A stretch of 64,000 bases of DNA. Origin: Psychrobacillus sp. BL-248-WT-3. GTDB taxonomy: Bacteria > Bacillota > Bacilli > Bacillales_A > Planococcaceae. Under the pieces are notes generated by a model. It was not told the DNA's origin. It did no database searches and worked only from the letters and a program-made list of their open reading frames with translations. The DNA lies in contig NZ_JABAFC010000002.1 in assembly GCF_012843435.1 (NCBI RefSeq), positions 124,001 through 188,000 on the forward strand, in the 5' to 3' direction. This document shows, piece after piece, positions 34,548 to 44,239 of this stretch (the stretch's first letter is position 1; each line of letters opens with the position of its first letter). The position numbers were made by a program, and so were the translations under genes.

Positions 34548-34718
34548 ATAATCGCCTTCTTTTTCGTAAGATACTTGAAATTAGTGTATCACAACGACAT
34601 ATTTCATAGATAGATTAGCTATCGTATAAGAAGAGTTAAAACGTCTATATACCTTTTATAATATCAGAATTTTATGATAATATTAGTGGTGAGTAGTCAA
34701 TCGAAAGGGGAGATTGGG

Positions 34719-36350
34719 TTGTTAAATGAAAAAACAATTGGGGAGATAGTAAAGGAAGCCGCAAGTAAGTTTCCTGACAAAGAGGCTTATGTGTACCCTA
34801 AGCATGGGATTCGTAAAACTTATAAAGAGTTTGATATGGAAACTGACGAGCTTGCTAAAGCATTTATTGGCATGGGTGTTCAAAAAGGAGAACATATTGC
34901 CATTTGGTCAGACAATAAAAGAGAATGGCTATTAAGCCAATTTGCAACTGGAAAAATGGGAGCAGTTTTAGTAACGGTTAATACAAACTATCAGGAAAAA
35001 GAACTGGAATATCTATTACAGCAATCAGATGCTACTACTCTTATTTTATGTGAATCCTTTAAAACTACTTCTTATCTCGACATTATTCGTGCAATTTGCC
35101 CTCAAATAAATACAGCAGAAAAAGGGAATATTCAATCTGAAAAACTTCCCTATTTAAAACGAGTGATTGTAATGAGTGAAAATGACTACCCAGGAATTTA
35201 TAAATGGTCGGAGTTCGTTGAATTTGCAAAGCAAGTATCGAATGAGACTTTAGAGGATGCAATGAGAGCGACTCATAATGATGAAGTCATTAATATTCAA
35301 TATACTTCTGGAACGACTGGATTTCCAAAGGGAGTAATGCTTTCCCATAAAAATATAGTTAACAATGGTCAGCTTGTAGGAGACTACATTCATCTAACGG
35401 AACATGACCGTCTTTGTATACCTGTACCCTTCTTTCATTGCTTCGGTTGTGTCATGGGAACAATTGCTTCAGTAACACATGGGACTACAATGGTAATCAT
35501 TGAACAATTTGATGCAGGGAAAGTGTTGAAAATAGTGCAGGATGAGAAATGTACTGCTTTACACGGAGTACCAACCATGTTCATCGCTGAATTAAATCAT
35601 CCAGATTTTAAGCAATTTGATTTAACTACCTTACGTACTGGAATAATGGCTGGTTCTATATGTCCGATAGAAGTTATGAAGAAGGTGATGGAAGACATGG
35701 GTGCAACTGAAATTACCATTGCCTATGGACAAACTGAATCCTCGCCAGTTATTACGCAAACTAAAACAGATGATTCAATTGAAAAAAGAGTGTCCTCAGT
35801 TGGAAAAGCTCATCCTGGAGTAGAAGTGAAAATAATAGATCCAGCAACAGGAGAGGATACCCCTGCAGGAGTACCTGGGGAACTATGTACAAGAGGATAT
35901 TTAGTGATGAAAGGTTACTATAAAAATGAAGAAGCAACAAAATCGACAATTGATGACAACGGTTGGCTCCACACTGGCGATATTGCCGTAATGGATGACG
36001 AAGGTTATATCGACATAACCGGGAGAATCAAGGATATGGTAATTCGAGGTGGTGAGAATATTTATCCGAAAGAAGTAGAAGAATTTCTTTATCAGCATCC
36101 AGCTATTCAAGACGTACAGGTTGTGGGTGTACCAGACCCGAAATATGGAGAAGAGCTAATGGCTTGGGTAATTCTAAAAACAGGAAAAAGCTTGACGTCA
36201 GATGATTTGAAGGAATACTGTAAAGGGAAAATATCTTATCATAAAATACCAAGATATATTGAATTCATCGATGCATACCCAATGACAGCATCAGGGAAGA
36301 TCCAGAAATTCTTACTGAGAGAAATGTCAAAAGAGAAAATAGAAGCATAG
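34719..36350 (+). CDS. AMP-forming acyl-CoA synthetase, YngI-like
   Basis: ANL-superfamily ligase activating a carboxylic acid with ATP, then CoA. 543 residues from TTG 34719, which has AAAGGGGA seven bases upstream; an ATG at 34674 has no site and would add 15 unusual residues. AMP-binding motif YTSGTTGFPKGVMLSH near residue 195, A5 motif IAYGQTESSP, A7 GWLHTGDIAVMDDEGY, A8 GRIKDMVIRGGENIYPKEVE, and the catalytic lysine in ASGKIQKF at the C-terminus. Medium- or branched-chain fatty acid specificity is inferred. The stop lies immediately against a dispersed repeat. Confidence 0.92.
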   Translation: MLNEKTIGEIVKEAASKFPDKEAYVYPKHGIRKTYKEFDMETDELAKAFIGMGVQKGEHIAIWSDNKREWLLSQFATGKMGAVLVTVNTNYQEKELEYLLQQSDATTLILCESFKTTSYLDIIRAICPQINTAEKGNIQSEKLPYLKRVIVMSENDYPGIYKWSEFVEFAKQVSNETLEDAMRATHNDEVINIQYTSGTTGFPKGVMLSHKNIVNNGQLVGDYIHLTEHDRLCIPVPFFHCFGCVMGTIASVTHGTTMVIIEQFDAGKVLKIVQDEKCTALHGVPTMFIAELNHPDFKQFDLTTLRTGIMAGSICPIEVMKKVMEDMGATEITIAYGQTESSPVITQTKTDDSIEKRVSSVGKAHPGVEVKIIDPATGEDTPAGVPGELCTRGYLVMKGYYKNEEATKSTIDDNGWLHTGDIAVMDDEGYIDITGRIKDMVIRGGENIYPKEVEEFLYQHPAIQDVQVVGVPDPKYGEELMAWVILKTGKSLTSDDLKEYCKGKISYHKIPRYIEFIDAYPMTASGKIQKFLLREMSKEKIEA

Positions 36351-36560
36351 CCACCAAGAAAAGCGAAACCGCCTATGTCTGCCCCGACAGGCAAATGGGG
36401 GAAAGTGAGGAGGCAGTTCCTCAGCCACCGGAGCTTTTACCCATTTGACCCCGAGGGGCAAGGCGGTGCAGCTAGCCACCAAGAAAAGCGAAACCGCCTA
36501 TGTCTGCCCCGACAGGCAAATGGGAAAAAGCGAGGAGGCAGTTCCTCGCAGTTCATGTTC
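36351..36560. repeat. Two tandem inverted-orientation copies of the dispersed repeat
   Basis: CCACCAAGAAAAGCGAAACC occurs at 36351 and again at 36475, a 124-base period. Each unit contains TGTCTGCCCCGACAGGCAAA and GCCACCGGAGCTTTT in the first copy; the second is truncated. The array begins at the base after the acyl-CoA synthetase stop codon. Confidence 0.85.
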
Positions 36561-36604
36561 CCTAGAATTAGTATTAGTGTGATCTGAGCTTACACTTAGG
36601 ATTT

Positions 36605-36635
36605 AAGCACCGAGGTTATAATCGGTGCTTTTTTC
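36605..36635 (+). terminator. Terminator beyond the repeat
   Basis: Arms AAGCACCGA/TCGGTGCTT plus T-run; probably ends the acyl-CoA synthetase transcript. Confidence 0.88.
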
Positions 36636-36692
36636 AGTTTTCCTGTATACTTAATTTAATAAAAGGATAATTTTGAGATAAGAGGTGAATGT

Positions 36693-37433
36693 ATGTTTTT
36701 AGACCATATTGTTCATTTTGTAAATAAAAAACCTACAGAAGTGGCCGAAGATTGGCAACAGCAAGGAGTTCATGCCGTGGTTGGTGGACAGCATTTAAAC
36801 TGGGGGACGTATAATGCGCTTCTTTATACGAAAAATAGTTATGTAGAATGGTTAGCGATGGAAGAGGAACAGGTAGCTAGGCGTGTAGTACACCCTTTAG
36901 TAGAATTAATGCTCCATGATTTAAAAGAAGGTTCAGGTTTTGGAACGATTTGCATTAGGGCAAACGATTTGGAAGTACTTAGAAAAGACTTAGAAAATAA
37001 AGGTATAGAAACAACAGGAGTATTGTATGCTGAAAGAAAGACAGCTGCTGGATCTTTACGTAAATGGAAAATGCTATTTATTAAAGAAGAAGTTAGTGAC
37101 AGCTTACCTGCGCCATTTTTTATAGAGTGGGAAGAAACGGATGATGAAAGATATGAGTTGCTTCAGAAGGAGGGAACAGTGAACAATAGTAATCTCCAAC
37201 TTACCATTGAGAGCTGTGAGTTTCATGTAGCAAATCCAAGGGAAGTAATAGAGAAATGGACTAGCTATCTGAATGTTACTTACGATCACCAAACGTTATT
37301 CTTACCAAATACAAATTTAATATTTAAACAGCTGAAACAAGGGACTAAAGAAAGGCTTGTTAGTGTGCAAATTAAAGGCCTCCCTAACCAAGAAGCTATA
37401 ATTTACGAACAAGGAGTATATCGTTTCGATTAA
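36693..37433 (+). CDS. VOC-superfamily (glyoxalase-like) protein
   Basis: 246 residues. Residues 1-150 form a glyoxalase_3-like domain: FLDHIVHFVNKKP start with a candidate metal histidine, VVGGQHLNWGTYNALLYTKNSYVEWLAM, then PFFIEWEE. The C-terminal 90 residues (SNLQLTIESCEFHVANPREV) could be a second, diverged VOC half. GAGGTG precedes ATG. It lies 15 bases before hflX and is probably co-transcribed. No substrate can be proposed. Confidence 0.82.
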   Translation: MFLDHIVHFVNKKPTEVAEDWQQQGVHAVVGGQHLNWGTYNALLYTKNSYVEWLAMEEEQVARRVVHPLVELMLHDLKEGSGFGTICIRANDLEVLRKDLENKGIETTGVLYAERKTAAGSLRKWKMLFIKEEVSDSLPAPFFIEWEETDDERYELLQKEGTVNNSNLQLTIESCEFHVANPREVIEKWTSYLNVTYDHQTLFLPNTNLIFKQLKQGTKERLVSVQIKGLPNQEAIIYEQGVYRFD

Positions 37434-37448
37434 GAGGAGGATTTTATA

Positions 37449-38720
37449 ATGGAACAGTTAGATGAAAGAGCAATTGTAGTTGCAGTTAAGCTACAAAAAG
37501 ATGAGCATTTCGAATACGAATTAGAGGAGCTTATTAATTTAGCTGCAGCTTTAGATGTGGAGGTTGTTGGTGAAATCACTCAAAATTTAGAGCGAGTGAC
37601 ATCTTCTCATTATGTAGGAACAGGTAAAGTAGAGGAGATAAAAAATCTCTTCGATGCTACAGATGCAAATCTCGTTATATTTAACGATGAACTTTCTCCA
37701 TCCCAAATAAGGAATCTAGAGCGGGATTTAGAATGCAAGGTAATAGATCGTACTATGCTAATTTTAGACATTTTTGCAAGACGTGCAAAATCTAATGAGG
37801 CACAAATGCAAGTGGAACTAGCACAACTTCAATATATGCTACCGAGACTTGTCGGTCTGCGAGCCTCCCTTGGTCGTCAGGGTGGTAGTACGGGCGGAGG
37901 AGTTAGTAACCGTGGTGCTGGGGAAACAAAGCTAGAGCTGGATCGTCGTAAAATCGAAGACCAAATAGCAAAGCTGAAGAGAGAGCTAGAACTAGTTAAG
38001 GATCAAAGGGAAACGCAAAGAAAGCAACGTAAAAAAAATAATATACCTGTTGTTTCTCTAGTTGGCTATACCAACGCCGGAAAGTCTACGATTATGAACC
38101 AACTGCTTCAAAAGATTGGACAAGAACAATCGAAGCAGGTATTTGAGAAAGACATGCTATTTGCTACATTGGAAACTTCCGTCCGTCAGATTAAACTACC
38201 AGACCAAAAGGAATTCCTATTAACTGATACAGTAGGATTTGTCAGTAAACTACCCCATCATCTAGTGAAGGCATTCCGATCAACACTCGAGGAGGCAAGG
38301 GACGCTAATCTACTATTACACGTGGTCGATGTTTCTAATGATGAACACCGATATATGATGGATGTGACGAATGAAACGCTACTTGAAGTAGGAGTAAAGG
38401 ACGTTCCAACAATTTTTGTTTACAATAAATCCGATTTAGCAGACATGATGTACCCACACGTTGCAGGAAGTAATATTTGGATATCTGCAAAAGATGGGAA
38501 AGGTTTAGATGAACTACTAGATATTATAAAAAAATATATATTCTCTGACTATGTTCAGTGCGATCTGCTAATTCCATTTGATCGAGGAGATATCGTTTCA
38601 TATCTGAATGAGAAAGCCACGGTTAAGTCGACCTCATATGAGGAAGAAGGAACGCTAGTACACGTGGAATTAAAAAAATCAGATTATGATCGTTTAGAGG
38701 AATTTGTGTATCAACCATAA
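37449..38720 (+). CDS. hflX: Ribosome-associated GTPase HflX
   Basis: GTPase that binds the large ribosomal subunit and rescues or splits stalled ribosomes in stress. 423 residues. N-terminal HflX domain (1-195) with TSSHYVGTGKVEEI and the glycine loop RQGGSTGGGVSNRGAGETKLE; G domain from about 200: G1 GYTNAGKS (206-213), G3 DTVGF, and G4 NKSD. GAGGAGG precedes ATG. A perfect terminator overlaps the stop. Confidence 0.96.
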   Translation: MEQLDERAIVVAVKLQKDEHFEYELEELINLAAALDVEVVGEITQNLERVTSSHYVGTGKVEEIKNLFDATDANLVIFNDELSPSQIRNLERDLECKVIDRTMLILDIFARRAKSNEAQMQVELAQLQYMLPRLVGLRASLGRQGGSTGGGVSNRGAGETKLELDRRKIEDQIAKLKRELELVKDQRETQRKQRKKNNIPVVSLVGYTNAGKSTIMNQLLQKIGQEQSKQVFEKDMLFATLETSVRQIKLPDQKEFLLTDTVGFVSKLPHHLVKAFRSTLEEARDANLLLHVVDVSNDEHRYMMDVTNETLLEVGVKDVPTIFVYNKSDLADMMYPHVAGSNIWISAKDGKGLDELLDIIKKYIFSDYVQCDLLIPFDRGDIVSYLNEKATVKSTSYEEEGTLVHVELKKSDYDRLEEFVYQP

Positions 38721-38764
38721 AAAGAAGAAGCTCCGAATAAATTTCGGAGCTTCTTCTTTTTTTA
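38719..38764 (+). terminator. Terminator of hflX
   Basis: Arms AAGAAGAAGCTCCGAA and TTCGGAGCTTCTTCTT with long T-run. Confidence 0.93.
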
Positions 38765-38799
38765 TGCTGTTTTTTCAAATTAGCTCAGTATATTATAGT

Positions 38800-40518
38800 T
38801 TAAACTTGTTGAAACTGTATGTTATGAAGTCTTGCAAAAATACCTTCTTTAGCCACAAGCTCGTTATATGATCCATCTTCAGCAATTCCATCCTCAGTTA
38901 CTACAATTACCCGGTCCGCGTCTCTAATTGTTGCTAAGCGGTGGGCAATTATAAGAGTTGTACGATCCTCTGCCAACTCCATTAGTGATTGCTGGATAAT
39001 TTTTTCTGTTTCTGTATCGAGAGCAGAAGTTGCCTCATCCAAAATGAGAATAGGCGGATTCTTTAAAAACATTCGAGCTATTGCCAGTCTTTGTTTTTGT
39101 CCACCTGACAATTTTAGTCCACGCTCTCCTATTTGTGTATCATACCCAGCTGGTAAGGAAGCGATTAAGCTTTCTAAATGTGCTTTCTTAGCTGCGCTAC
39201 GAATTTCCTCTTCCGTAGCATCCTTTTTTCCATAAGCAATATTTTCTCGAATGGTGCCGGTAAACAAAAATACATCCTGTTGGACTATTCCGATTTGTGA
39301 GCGGAGTGATTGAAGCGATAAATCTTGTATATTGATCCCATCAACAGAAATTGCCCCGTCACTAACATCGTAAAAACGAGGTATTAAGGAACAAATGGTT
39401 GTTTTCCCTGCCCCGGAAGGGCCAACAAACGCTACTGTTTCACCAGCACGTATGGAAAGGTTAATATCCTTTAACACAGTTTTGTGCTCATCGTATTGGA
39501 AGCTAACATTACTAAAGGAAATATTACCGTTTAAATGATTTACTTGAATTGCATTCGGTTTATCTTCGATTTCAGGCTCTTGCTCCACTAATTCTAAGAA
39601 GCGCTTAAATCCAGCCATTCCTTTTGGATATAATTCCAATAAAGCGGTAATTTTATCCACTGGCTTAATTAGTACATTTACATATAAAATAAAACTTACT
39701 AGCTCTCCATAAGTTATGTAGTTTTGAAATGAGAACCATGCTCCTACTACCAGGACAACTAAAGTTACTAGCCTTGTCATCATATAGATGGTAGAATGAG
39801 TACCTGCCATGACTTTGTAAGCTTTTAGTTTCGCTATTCGGAATTGTGAATTATCTTCCTTGAATCTTGAAATTTCAAAATTTTCATTTGTAAAGGATTG
39901 AACAACTCGTACTCCGGAAACGCTGTCTTCTACTCTTGCATTGACGTCAGCGATTTTCCCGTACATATTTTTCCAAGCTTTATTCATCATGATATTCCCA
40001 TAGGTTGCTACAATAGATAAAAATGGAACCATTATAATAGCAATAATAGCCAACTCGGGATTAATGTTGAACATAATAGTGAAGGTGCCTATAATAGTCA
40101 TTATGGCAATAAATAGGTCCTCGGGTCCATGGTGTGCTAGTTCTCCGATATCAAACAGGTCATTTGTGATTCTACTCATAATGTGGCCCGTTTTCGTGTT
40201 ATCAAAAAAACGGAATGATTGTCGTTGGACATGGTTGAATAGTTTTTGTCTCATATCCGTCTCAATGTTAATACCTAACTTGTGCCCCAAGTAGCTCACG
40301 ATATATTGGAGTACAGTACTAATAATATAGACGAATAAGAGAACTATACCTACACGCACAATTGTCTCCCAATTTCCTGAGGGCAGAAGGTCATCGATAA
40401 ACCATTGCACAGCTACTGGAAATGCTAGTTCTAAAATTGCAACAAAAACGGCACTGCTAAAATCAATAATAAATAATCGTTTATGTGGTTTGTAAAATGA
40501 AAAAAATTTCTTGAGCAT
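38800..40518 (-). CDS. ABC exporter (fused permease-ATPase), YgaD-like
   Basis: 572-residue half-transporter with an N-terminal six-helix domain (about 10-310) and a C-terminal ATPase. Walker A GPSGAGKTT, signature LSGGQKQRLAIARM, Walker B LILDEATSALD with catalytic Glu, and switch His in IIAHRLAT are all intact, so a homodimer could work. I start at ATG 40518, preceded by AAAGGGGA; an ATG at 40542 lacks a site. Monocistronic and divergent from the peptide symporter gene. Probable multidrug or lipid exporter; substrate unknown. Confidence 0.92.
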   Translation of the reverse strand: MLKKFFSFYKPHKRLFIIDFSSAVFVAILELAFPVAVQWFIDDLLPSGNWETIVRVGIVLLFVYIISTVLQYIVSYLGHKLGINIETDMRQKLFNHVQRQSFRFFDNTKTGHIMSRITNDLFDIGELAHHGPEDLFIAIMTIIGTFTIMFNINPELAIIAIIMVPFLSIVATYGNIMMNKAWKNMYGKIADVNARVEDSVSGVRVVQSFTNENFEISRFKEDNSQFRIAKLKAYKVMAGTHSTIYMMTRLVTLVVLVVGAWFSFQNYITYGELVSFILYVNVLIKPVDKITALLELYPKGMAGFKRFLELVEQEPEIEDKPNAIQVNHLNGNISFSNVSFQYDEHKTVLKDINLSIRAGETVAFVGPSGAGKTTICSLIPRFYDVSDGAISVDGINIQDLSLQSLRSQIGIVQQDVFLFTGTIRENIAYGKKDATEEEIRSAAKKAHLESLIASLPAGYDTQIGERGLKLSGGQKQRLAIARMFLKNPPILILDEATSALDTETEKIIQQSLMELAEDRTTLIIAHRLATIRDADRVIVVTEDGIAEDGSYNELVAKEGIFARLHNIQFQQV

Positions 40519-40651
40519 TTCGTATCCCCTTTTCATTATCATAACGACTATTATAACGAATAATTTCAGTTGTCGAAATATTATAATGTTTCTTTTTTGA
40601 AAGAATAGGAAATATTTTAATTATTATTTTGTAGAAATGAGGCGTAATTAG

Positions 40652-42139
40652 ATGTTATCGAAAGAAGAAATAGTAAAATCCGTACCGCAAACAGGATTTT
40701 TTGGACAGCCGAAAGGTCTTCTATCCTTGTTCTTTACGGAGTTTTGGGAGCGTTTTTCATACTACGGTATGCGCGCAATTTTAATCTATTATATGTATTA
40801 CGAAGTGACTCAAGGCGGTTTAGGGCTAGAACGATCAACAGCTAACTCTATTATGGCTGTTTATGGCTCCTTAGTTTATATGTCTGGGATTATTGGTGGT
40901 TGGATAGCCGATAGACTATTCGGTACTACTAGAACAGTGTTCTATGGCGGAGTATTAATTATGATCGGTCATATTGTACTGGCATTCCCAGGTGGTTTAA
41001 CTACCTTATTCATATCCATGGCATTTATCATTATTGGTACTGGTTTATTAAAGTCTAATATTTCTACTATTGTCGGTGATTTATATTCCGCTGAGGATGC
41101 TCGTAGAGATTCAGGTTTCAGTATTTTCTATATGGGTATCAATATGGGAGCTTTCATTGCACCATTAATTGTTGGGACAATCGGCTTAGAGTATAACTTC
41201 CATTTAGGGTTTGGTTTGGCAGCTGTAGGTATGGCAATCGGTTTAGTAGTCTTTTTACTAACTAAGAAAAAATATTTAGGCTTGGCAGGATCTTATGTAC
41301 CAAATCCGCTTACTAAAGAAGGAAAGAAAAAATTCTTTACTAGATTAGCAATAGCTGTAGTAATTATTGCAGCACTTGGTTTTTATCTGATTCAAGCTGG
41401 TATTATGACGATTGACGTTTTCACTATGACTATCTCCATACTTGGTATTTTAATCCCAACTCTATACTTCATCATTATGTATAGAAGTGATAAGTCAACG
41501 GAAGATGAAAAGTCTCGTTTACTTGCTTACATTCCACTTTTCGTAGCAGCTATGATGTTCTGGGCAATTCAAGAGCAAGGTTCTAACATTTTAGCTCAAT
41601 ATGCAGATGAGCGTGTAGATCTAACTCTTGGGTCATTTGAAATTTCACCTGCATGGTTCCAATCGTTGAATCCATTATTTATCATCGCCCTTGCTCCAGT
41701 CTTTGCGTGGCTATGGGTGAAACTTGGGAATAGACAACCGTCAACCCCTCGTAAATTTGCATATGGGTTATTCTTTGCGGGTCTGTCCTTTGTAGTAATG
41801 ATTTTCCCTGCTTACTTTAATGGTACTGATACGTTAGCTAATCCTATGTGGCTTGTTCTAAGCTTTTTCTTAGTAGTACTTGGTGAGTTGCTTCTTTCAC
41901 CAGTTGGTTTGTCTGCAACTACAAAGCTAGCTCCAGCTGCTTTTGCTGCACAAACGATGAGTTTATGGTTTATGACAAATGCCTCTGCACAAGCAATTAA
42001 TGCGCAGGTTGTAAAATTGTACAAGCCAGAAACAGAAATTATGTACTTTGGAGTAATAGGTGCAATTGCAATAGGGTTAGGGGTAATTCTTTATCTAATG
42101 ACACCGGTCATCCAAAAATACATGCGTGGTATTCGTTAA
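40652..42139 (+). CDS. Proton-dependent oligopeptide symporter (POT/PTR2 family)
   Basis: 495-residue importer of di- and tripeptides driven by protons, 14 helices. The first helix bears FFTEFWERFSYYGMRAILIYYMYY with the ExxER motif of POT transporters; the PTR2 signature lies in GSLVYMSGIIGGWIADRLFG, and FSIFYMGINMGAFIAP follows. AWFQSLNPLFIIALAPVFAWLW is also typical. GAGGCG precedes ATG. It resembles DtpT/YclF. Monocistronic. Confidence 0.95.
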   Translation: MLSKEEIVKSVPQTGFFGQPKGLLSLFFTEFWERFSYYGMRAILIYYMYYEVTQGGLGLERSTANSIMAVYGSLVYMSGIIGGWIADRLFGTTRTVFYGGVLIMIGHIVLAFPGGLTTLFISMAFIIIGTGLLKSNISTIVGDLYSAEDARRDSGFSIFYMGINMGAFIAPLIVGTIGLEYNFHLGFGLAAVGMAIGLVVFLLTKKKYLGLAGSYVPNPLTKEGKKKFFTRLAIAVVIIAALGFYLIQAGIMTIDVFTMTISILGILIPTLYFIIMYRSDKSTEDEKSRLLAYIPLFVAAMMFWAIQEQGSNILAQYADERVDLTLGSFEISPAWFQSLNPLFIIALAPVFAWLWVKLGNRQPSTPRKFAYGLFFAGLSFVVMIFPAYFNGTDTLANPMWLVLSFFLVVLGELLLSPVGLSATTKLAPAAFAAQTMSLWFMTNASAQAINAQVVKLYKPETEIMYFGVIGAIAIGLGVILYLMTPVIQKYMRGIR

Positions 42140-42213
42140 TTTGTAAAAAAAGTGAAACCTTTCAATAATTTGTTCGTATGTTAAGTGTGAAACAAAGAAG
42201 GGATGGGACTAAC

Positions 42214-43056
42214 ATGAAGAAATGGAAAATGCTATTAGCGGCTACTACGATGACTTTTGCATTAGCTGCTTGTAACGACACTGCTACACCGGCTAATAAG
42301 GAAGTAAAAGAAACTACTGATATGACTTTGGAAGAAGTATATAACAAGTCAATGGAAGTATCTGAGGAACTGAAAAGTGTTTCTGCTAAAGTGAATTTGC
42401 ACCAAAAAATGAATATACCAAGTGAAGAAGCAAACGTAGAGCTTAAGGCTGACATGGATATGGATGTAGTTATTGAACCAATGCAAATGTACCAAAAAGG
42501 AACAACTTCTATGAAAACAGAAGACGGATCAATGGACGAGTCGATGGAAACAGAGATGTACTTCAATGGAACTGAGTTCTATATGTATGAGGGAACAGGG
42601 AAGCAGTGGATGAAGCTACCAACAGATGCACTGGGTGACGTCATGGCACAAACAAATTCAGCTAACCCTGCTAGCTCGCTTGCTGAACTTGAAGACTATA
42701 TTAAAGACTTTAAGTTTGAACAAGATGACAAAAATTATATTTTGACGCTTGATGCATCAGGGGACAAATTTAATGAATTAGTACAAGCTCAAATAGATGA
42801 AACGCTTCAAAGCATGGCACAGGCTGGAGAAGACGTACAACTAGATGTGAAAATTAATTCAATCAGTTACTTAATTCATATTGATAAAGAGAGCTTCCAA
42901 ACTACTAAGGTTGATGTTACTGTAGATATGGATATGGAGGCAGAAGGCGAATCTATTAATATGAATCAAGATATGAAGACAGATTTCTCTAACTTTAATG
43001 GAGTAGAAAAAATTGAAATTCCTCAAGAAGTTATTGATAGTGCGATAACTATATAA
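42214..43056 (+). CDS. Lipoprotein of the DUF6612 type
   Basis: 280 residues from ATG 42214. The type II signal peptide MKKWKMLLAATTMTFALAAC places the lipidated Cys at residue 20. The mature protein is acidic and methionine-rich, with KVNLHQKMNIPSEEAN, EMYFNGTEFYMYEGTGKQWMK and SYLIHIDKESFQTTKVDVTV, which recall LolA/LppX-like beta-sheet lipoproteins of Firmicutes. An earlier ATG at 42178 would bury the signal peptide behind 12 polar residues. Role unknown; monocistronic with terminator. Confidence 0.82.
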   Translation: MKKWKMLLAATTMTFALAACNDTATPANKEVKETTDMTLEEVYNKSMEVSEELKSVSAKVNLHQKMNIPSEEANVELKADMDMDVVIEPMQMYQKGTTSMKTEDGSMDESMETEMYFNGTEFYMYEGTGKQWMKLPTDALGDVMAQTNSANPASSLAELEDYIKDFKFEQDDKNYILTLDASGDKFNELVQAQIDETLQSMAQAGEDVQLDVKINSISYLIHIDKESFQTTKVDVTVDMDMEAEGESINMNQDMKTDFSNFNGVEKIEIPQEVIDSAITI

Positions 43057-43065
43057 AAATGAGTA

Positions 43066-43117
43066 AAGCCTGGCTATAATTGTTGGATAATTCAACATTT
43101 ATAGGCAGGCTTTTTCT
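43066..43117 (+). terminator. Terminator of the lipoprotein gene
   Basis: Arms AAAGCCTGGCTATAA and TTATAGGCAGGCTTT with T-run. Confidence 0.8.
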
Positions 43118-43160
43118 ATTTCCTTCAAGCCCTTAGTTTTTTAAAGTTTTCTTAATAAAG

Positions 43161-43197
43161 TAATGTTAGGAAACATTAAATTTAGGGAACACTAAAA
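43161..43197 (+). promoter_or_regulatory. Clustered operator-like repeats upstream of the flavoprotein gene
   Basis: 43161-43178 has perfect 7-bp arms TAATGTT/AACATTA. The sequence is also two direct copies, TTAGGAAACATTAAA and TTAGGGAACACTAAA, with a 16-base period. The second copy is itself an imperfect palindrome (TTTAG/CTAAA). A related site lies at 30143. Confidence 0.5.
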
Positions 43198-43221
43198 GGG
43201 GAAAATTATTTATTAAAAGGA

Positions 43222-43239
43222 AGGTTAGCATGCTAACCT
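43222..43239 (+). promoter_or_regulatory. Perfect 18-bp palindrome upstream of the flavoprotein gene
   Basis: AGGTTAGCATGCTAACCT, a perfect palindrome 33 bases before the start codon. Its AGGTTAG/CTAACCT arms equal those of DtxR-type iron boxes, but the centre is 4 bases rather than 1, so that assignment is doubtful. Confidence 0.5.
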
Positions 43240-43272
43240 CTTTGACATGGCATATGTAAGGAGGCAATATCA

Positions 43273-44172
43273 ATGTATGACTGTATTATTATTGGAGGCG
43301 GCCCCGCAGGCCTGGGTGCTAGTTTAACTTTAGGAAGAGCACGAAGAAAAATTGCCTTATTCGACGATGGGACAAATCGTAATAGAGTAACTCATGAATC
43401 ACATGGATTTATAACAAGAGATGGCATAAAACCACATGAATTCAAAGGGATTGGGCTAAGCGAATTAAAAAATTACCCGAATGTAAGTTACTTTAATAAG
43501 ACCATTATTGAAGTAAGGAGAGAGAAAGAGGAAGGTAATTTTATCGTTAAAACAAGAGACAATAATGAATATGTTTCCGAAAAATTATTGCTCGCAACAG
43601 GTATTCAGGAAGTATTTCCGATTGAAAGTATTCGGAAGTTCTATGGAAAAAGCCTCTTTAGTTGTCCTTATTGTGATGGGTGGGAGTTACGGGATAAGCC
43701 ACTTCTAATTCTAGCTGAAAAGGAAGAACACATCCTTCATATGGTTAAACTCATTTATAATTGGTCAAATGACCTGTTGGTGCTAACTAATGGAAATGAC
43801 TTATCACAGGAAGGTATGCGTGAGCTTGCCAAGCATAATATTGAAATAAAAAATGATCGAATAGAGGAACTTGTAGGTGAAGAGGGTTATCTCAAAGAGG
43901 TAAGGTTAGCGTCCGGTGAGATTATTAATAGAACTCTTGGATTTGTTGCTCCCACGTATTATCGCCCAAACTATTTTGCTGAGAAATTAGGTTGTGAAAT
44001 AGACGAGAAAGGAAGGGTGATGACTGATCCACGTTGTCGCACAACACAAAAAAATGTATATGTCGCTGGAGAATCTAGGAAGCCTATACCTTCATCTCTT
44101 ATGATTGCAGCTGCAGATGGAAACAAGGCGGCCGTCTCCATTAACACAGATTTGACGGAGGAACGATTCTAG
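43273..44172 (+). CDS. Thioredoxin reductase-like NAD(P)/FAD flavoprotein
   Basis: 299 residues. FAD motif IIGGGPAGLGASLTLGRARR at the N-terminus, a redox-active CPYC pair in FSCPYCDGWELRDKP (about 133-147), and a C-terminal RCRTTQKNVYVAGE FAD loop. The usual glycine-rich NADPH loop (GGGDSA) is not evident: PLLILAEKEEHILHMVKL stands in that place, as in members of the atypical TrxR-like group. Hence the electron donor is uncertain. AAGGAGG precedes ATG. The palindromes upstream suggest tight control. Confidence 0.87.
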   Translation: MYDCIIIGGGPAGLGASLTLGRARRKIALFDDGTNRNRVTHESHGFITRDGIKPHEFKGIGLSELKNYPNVSYFNKTIIEVRREKEEGNFIVKTRDNNEYVSEKLLLATGIQEVFPIESIRKFYGKSLFSCPYCDGWELRDKPLLILAEKEEHILHMVKLIYNWSNDLLVLTNGNDLSQEGMRELAKHNIEIKNDRIEELVGEEGYLKEVRLASGEIINRTLGFVAPTYYRPNYFAEKLGCEIDEKGRVMTDPRCRTTQKNVYVAGESRKPIPSSLMIAAADGNKAAVSINTDLTEERF

Positions 44173-44239
44173 TATTTTTATAATTGCATCTTTGACTCAT
44201 TAAAATCTGTCTATTCTCCTAATCGATTACCCTTGAAAG

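Noticed and set aside
36375-36587. Open frame of 70 codons over the repeat pair
   Set aside because: It translates the dispersed repeat; a related peptide arises on the opposite strand at 50087-50293 for the same reason.
43222-43239. DtxR/IdeR iron box
   Set aside because: Arms match but the 4-base centre differs from the 1-base centre of the 19-bp consensus; kept only as an unassigned palindrome.
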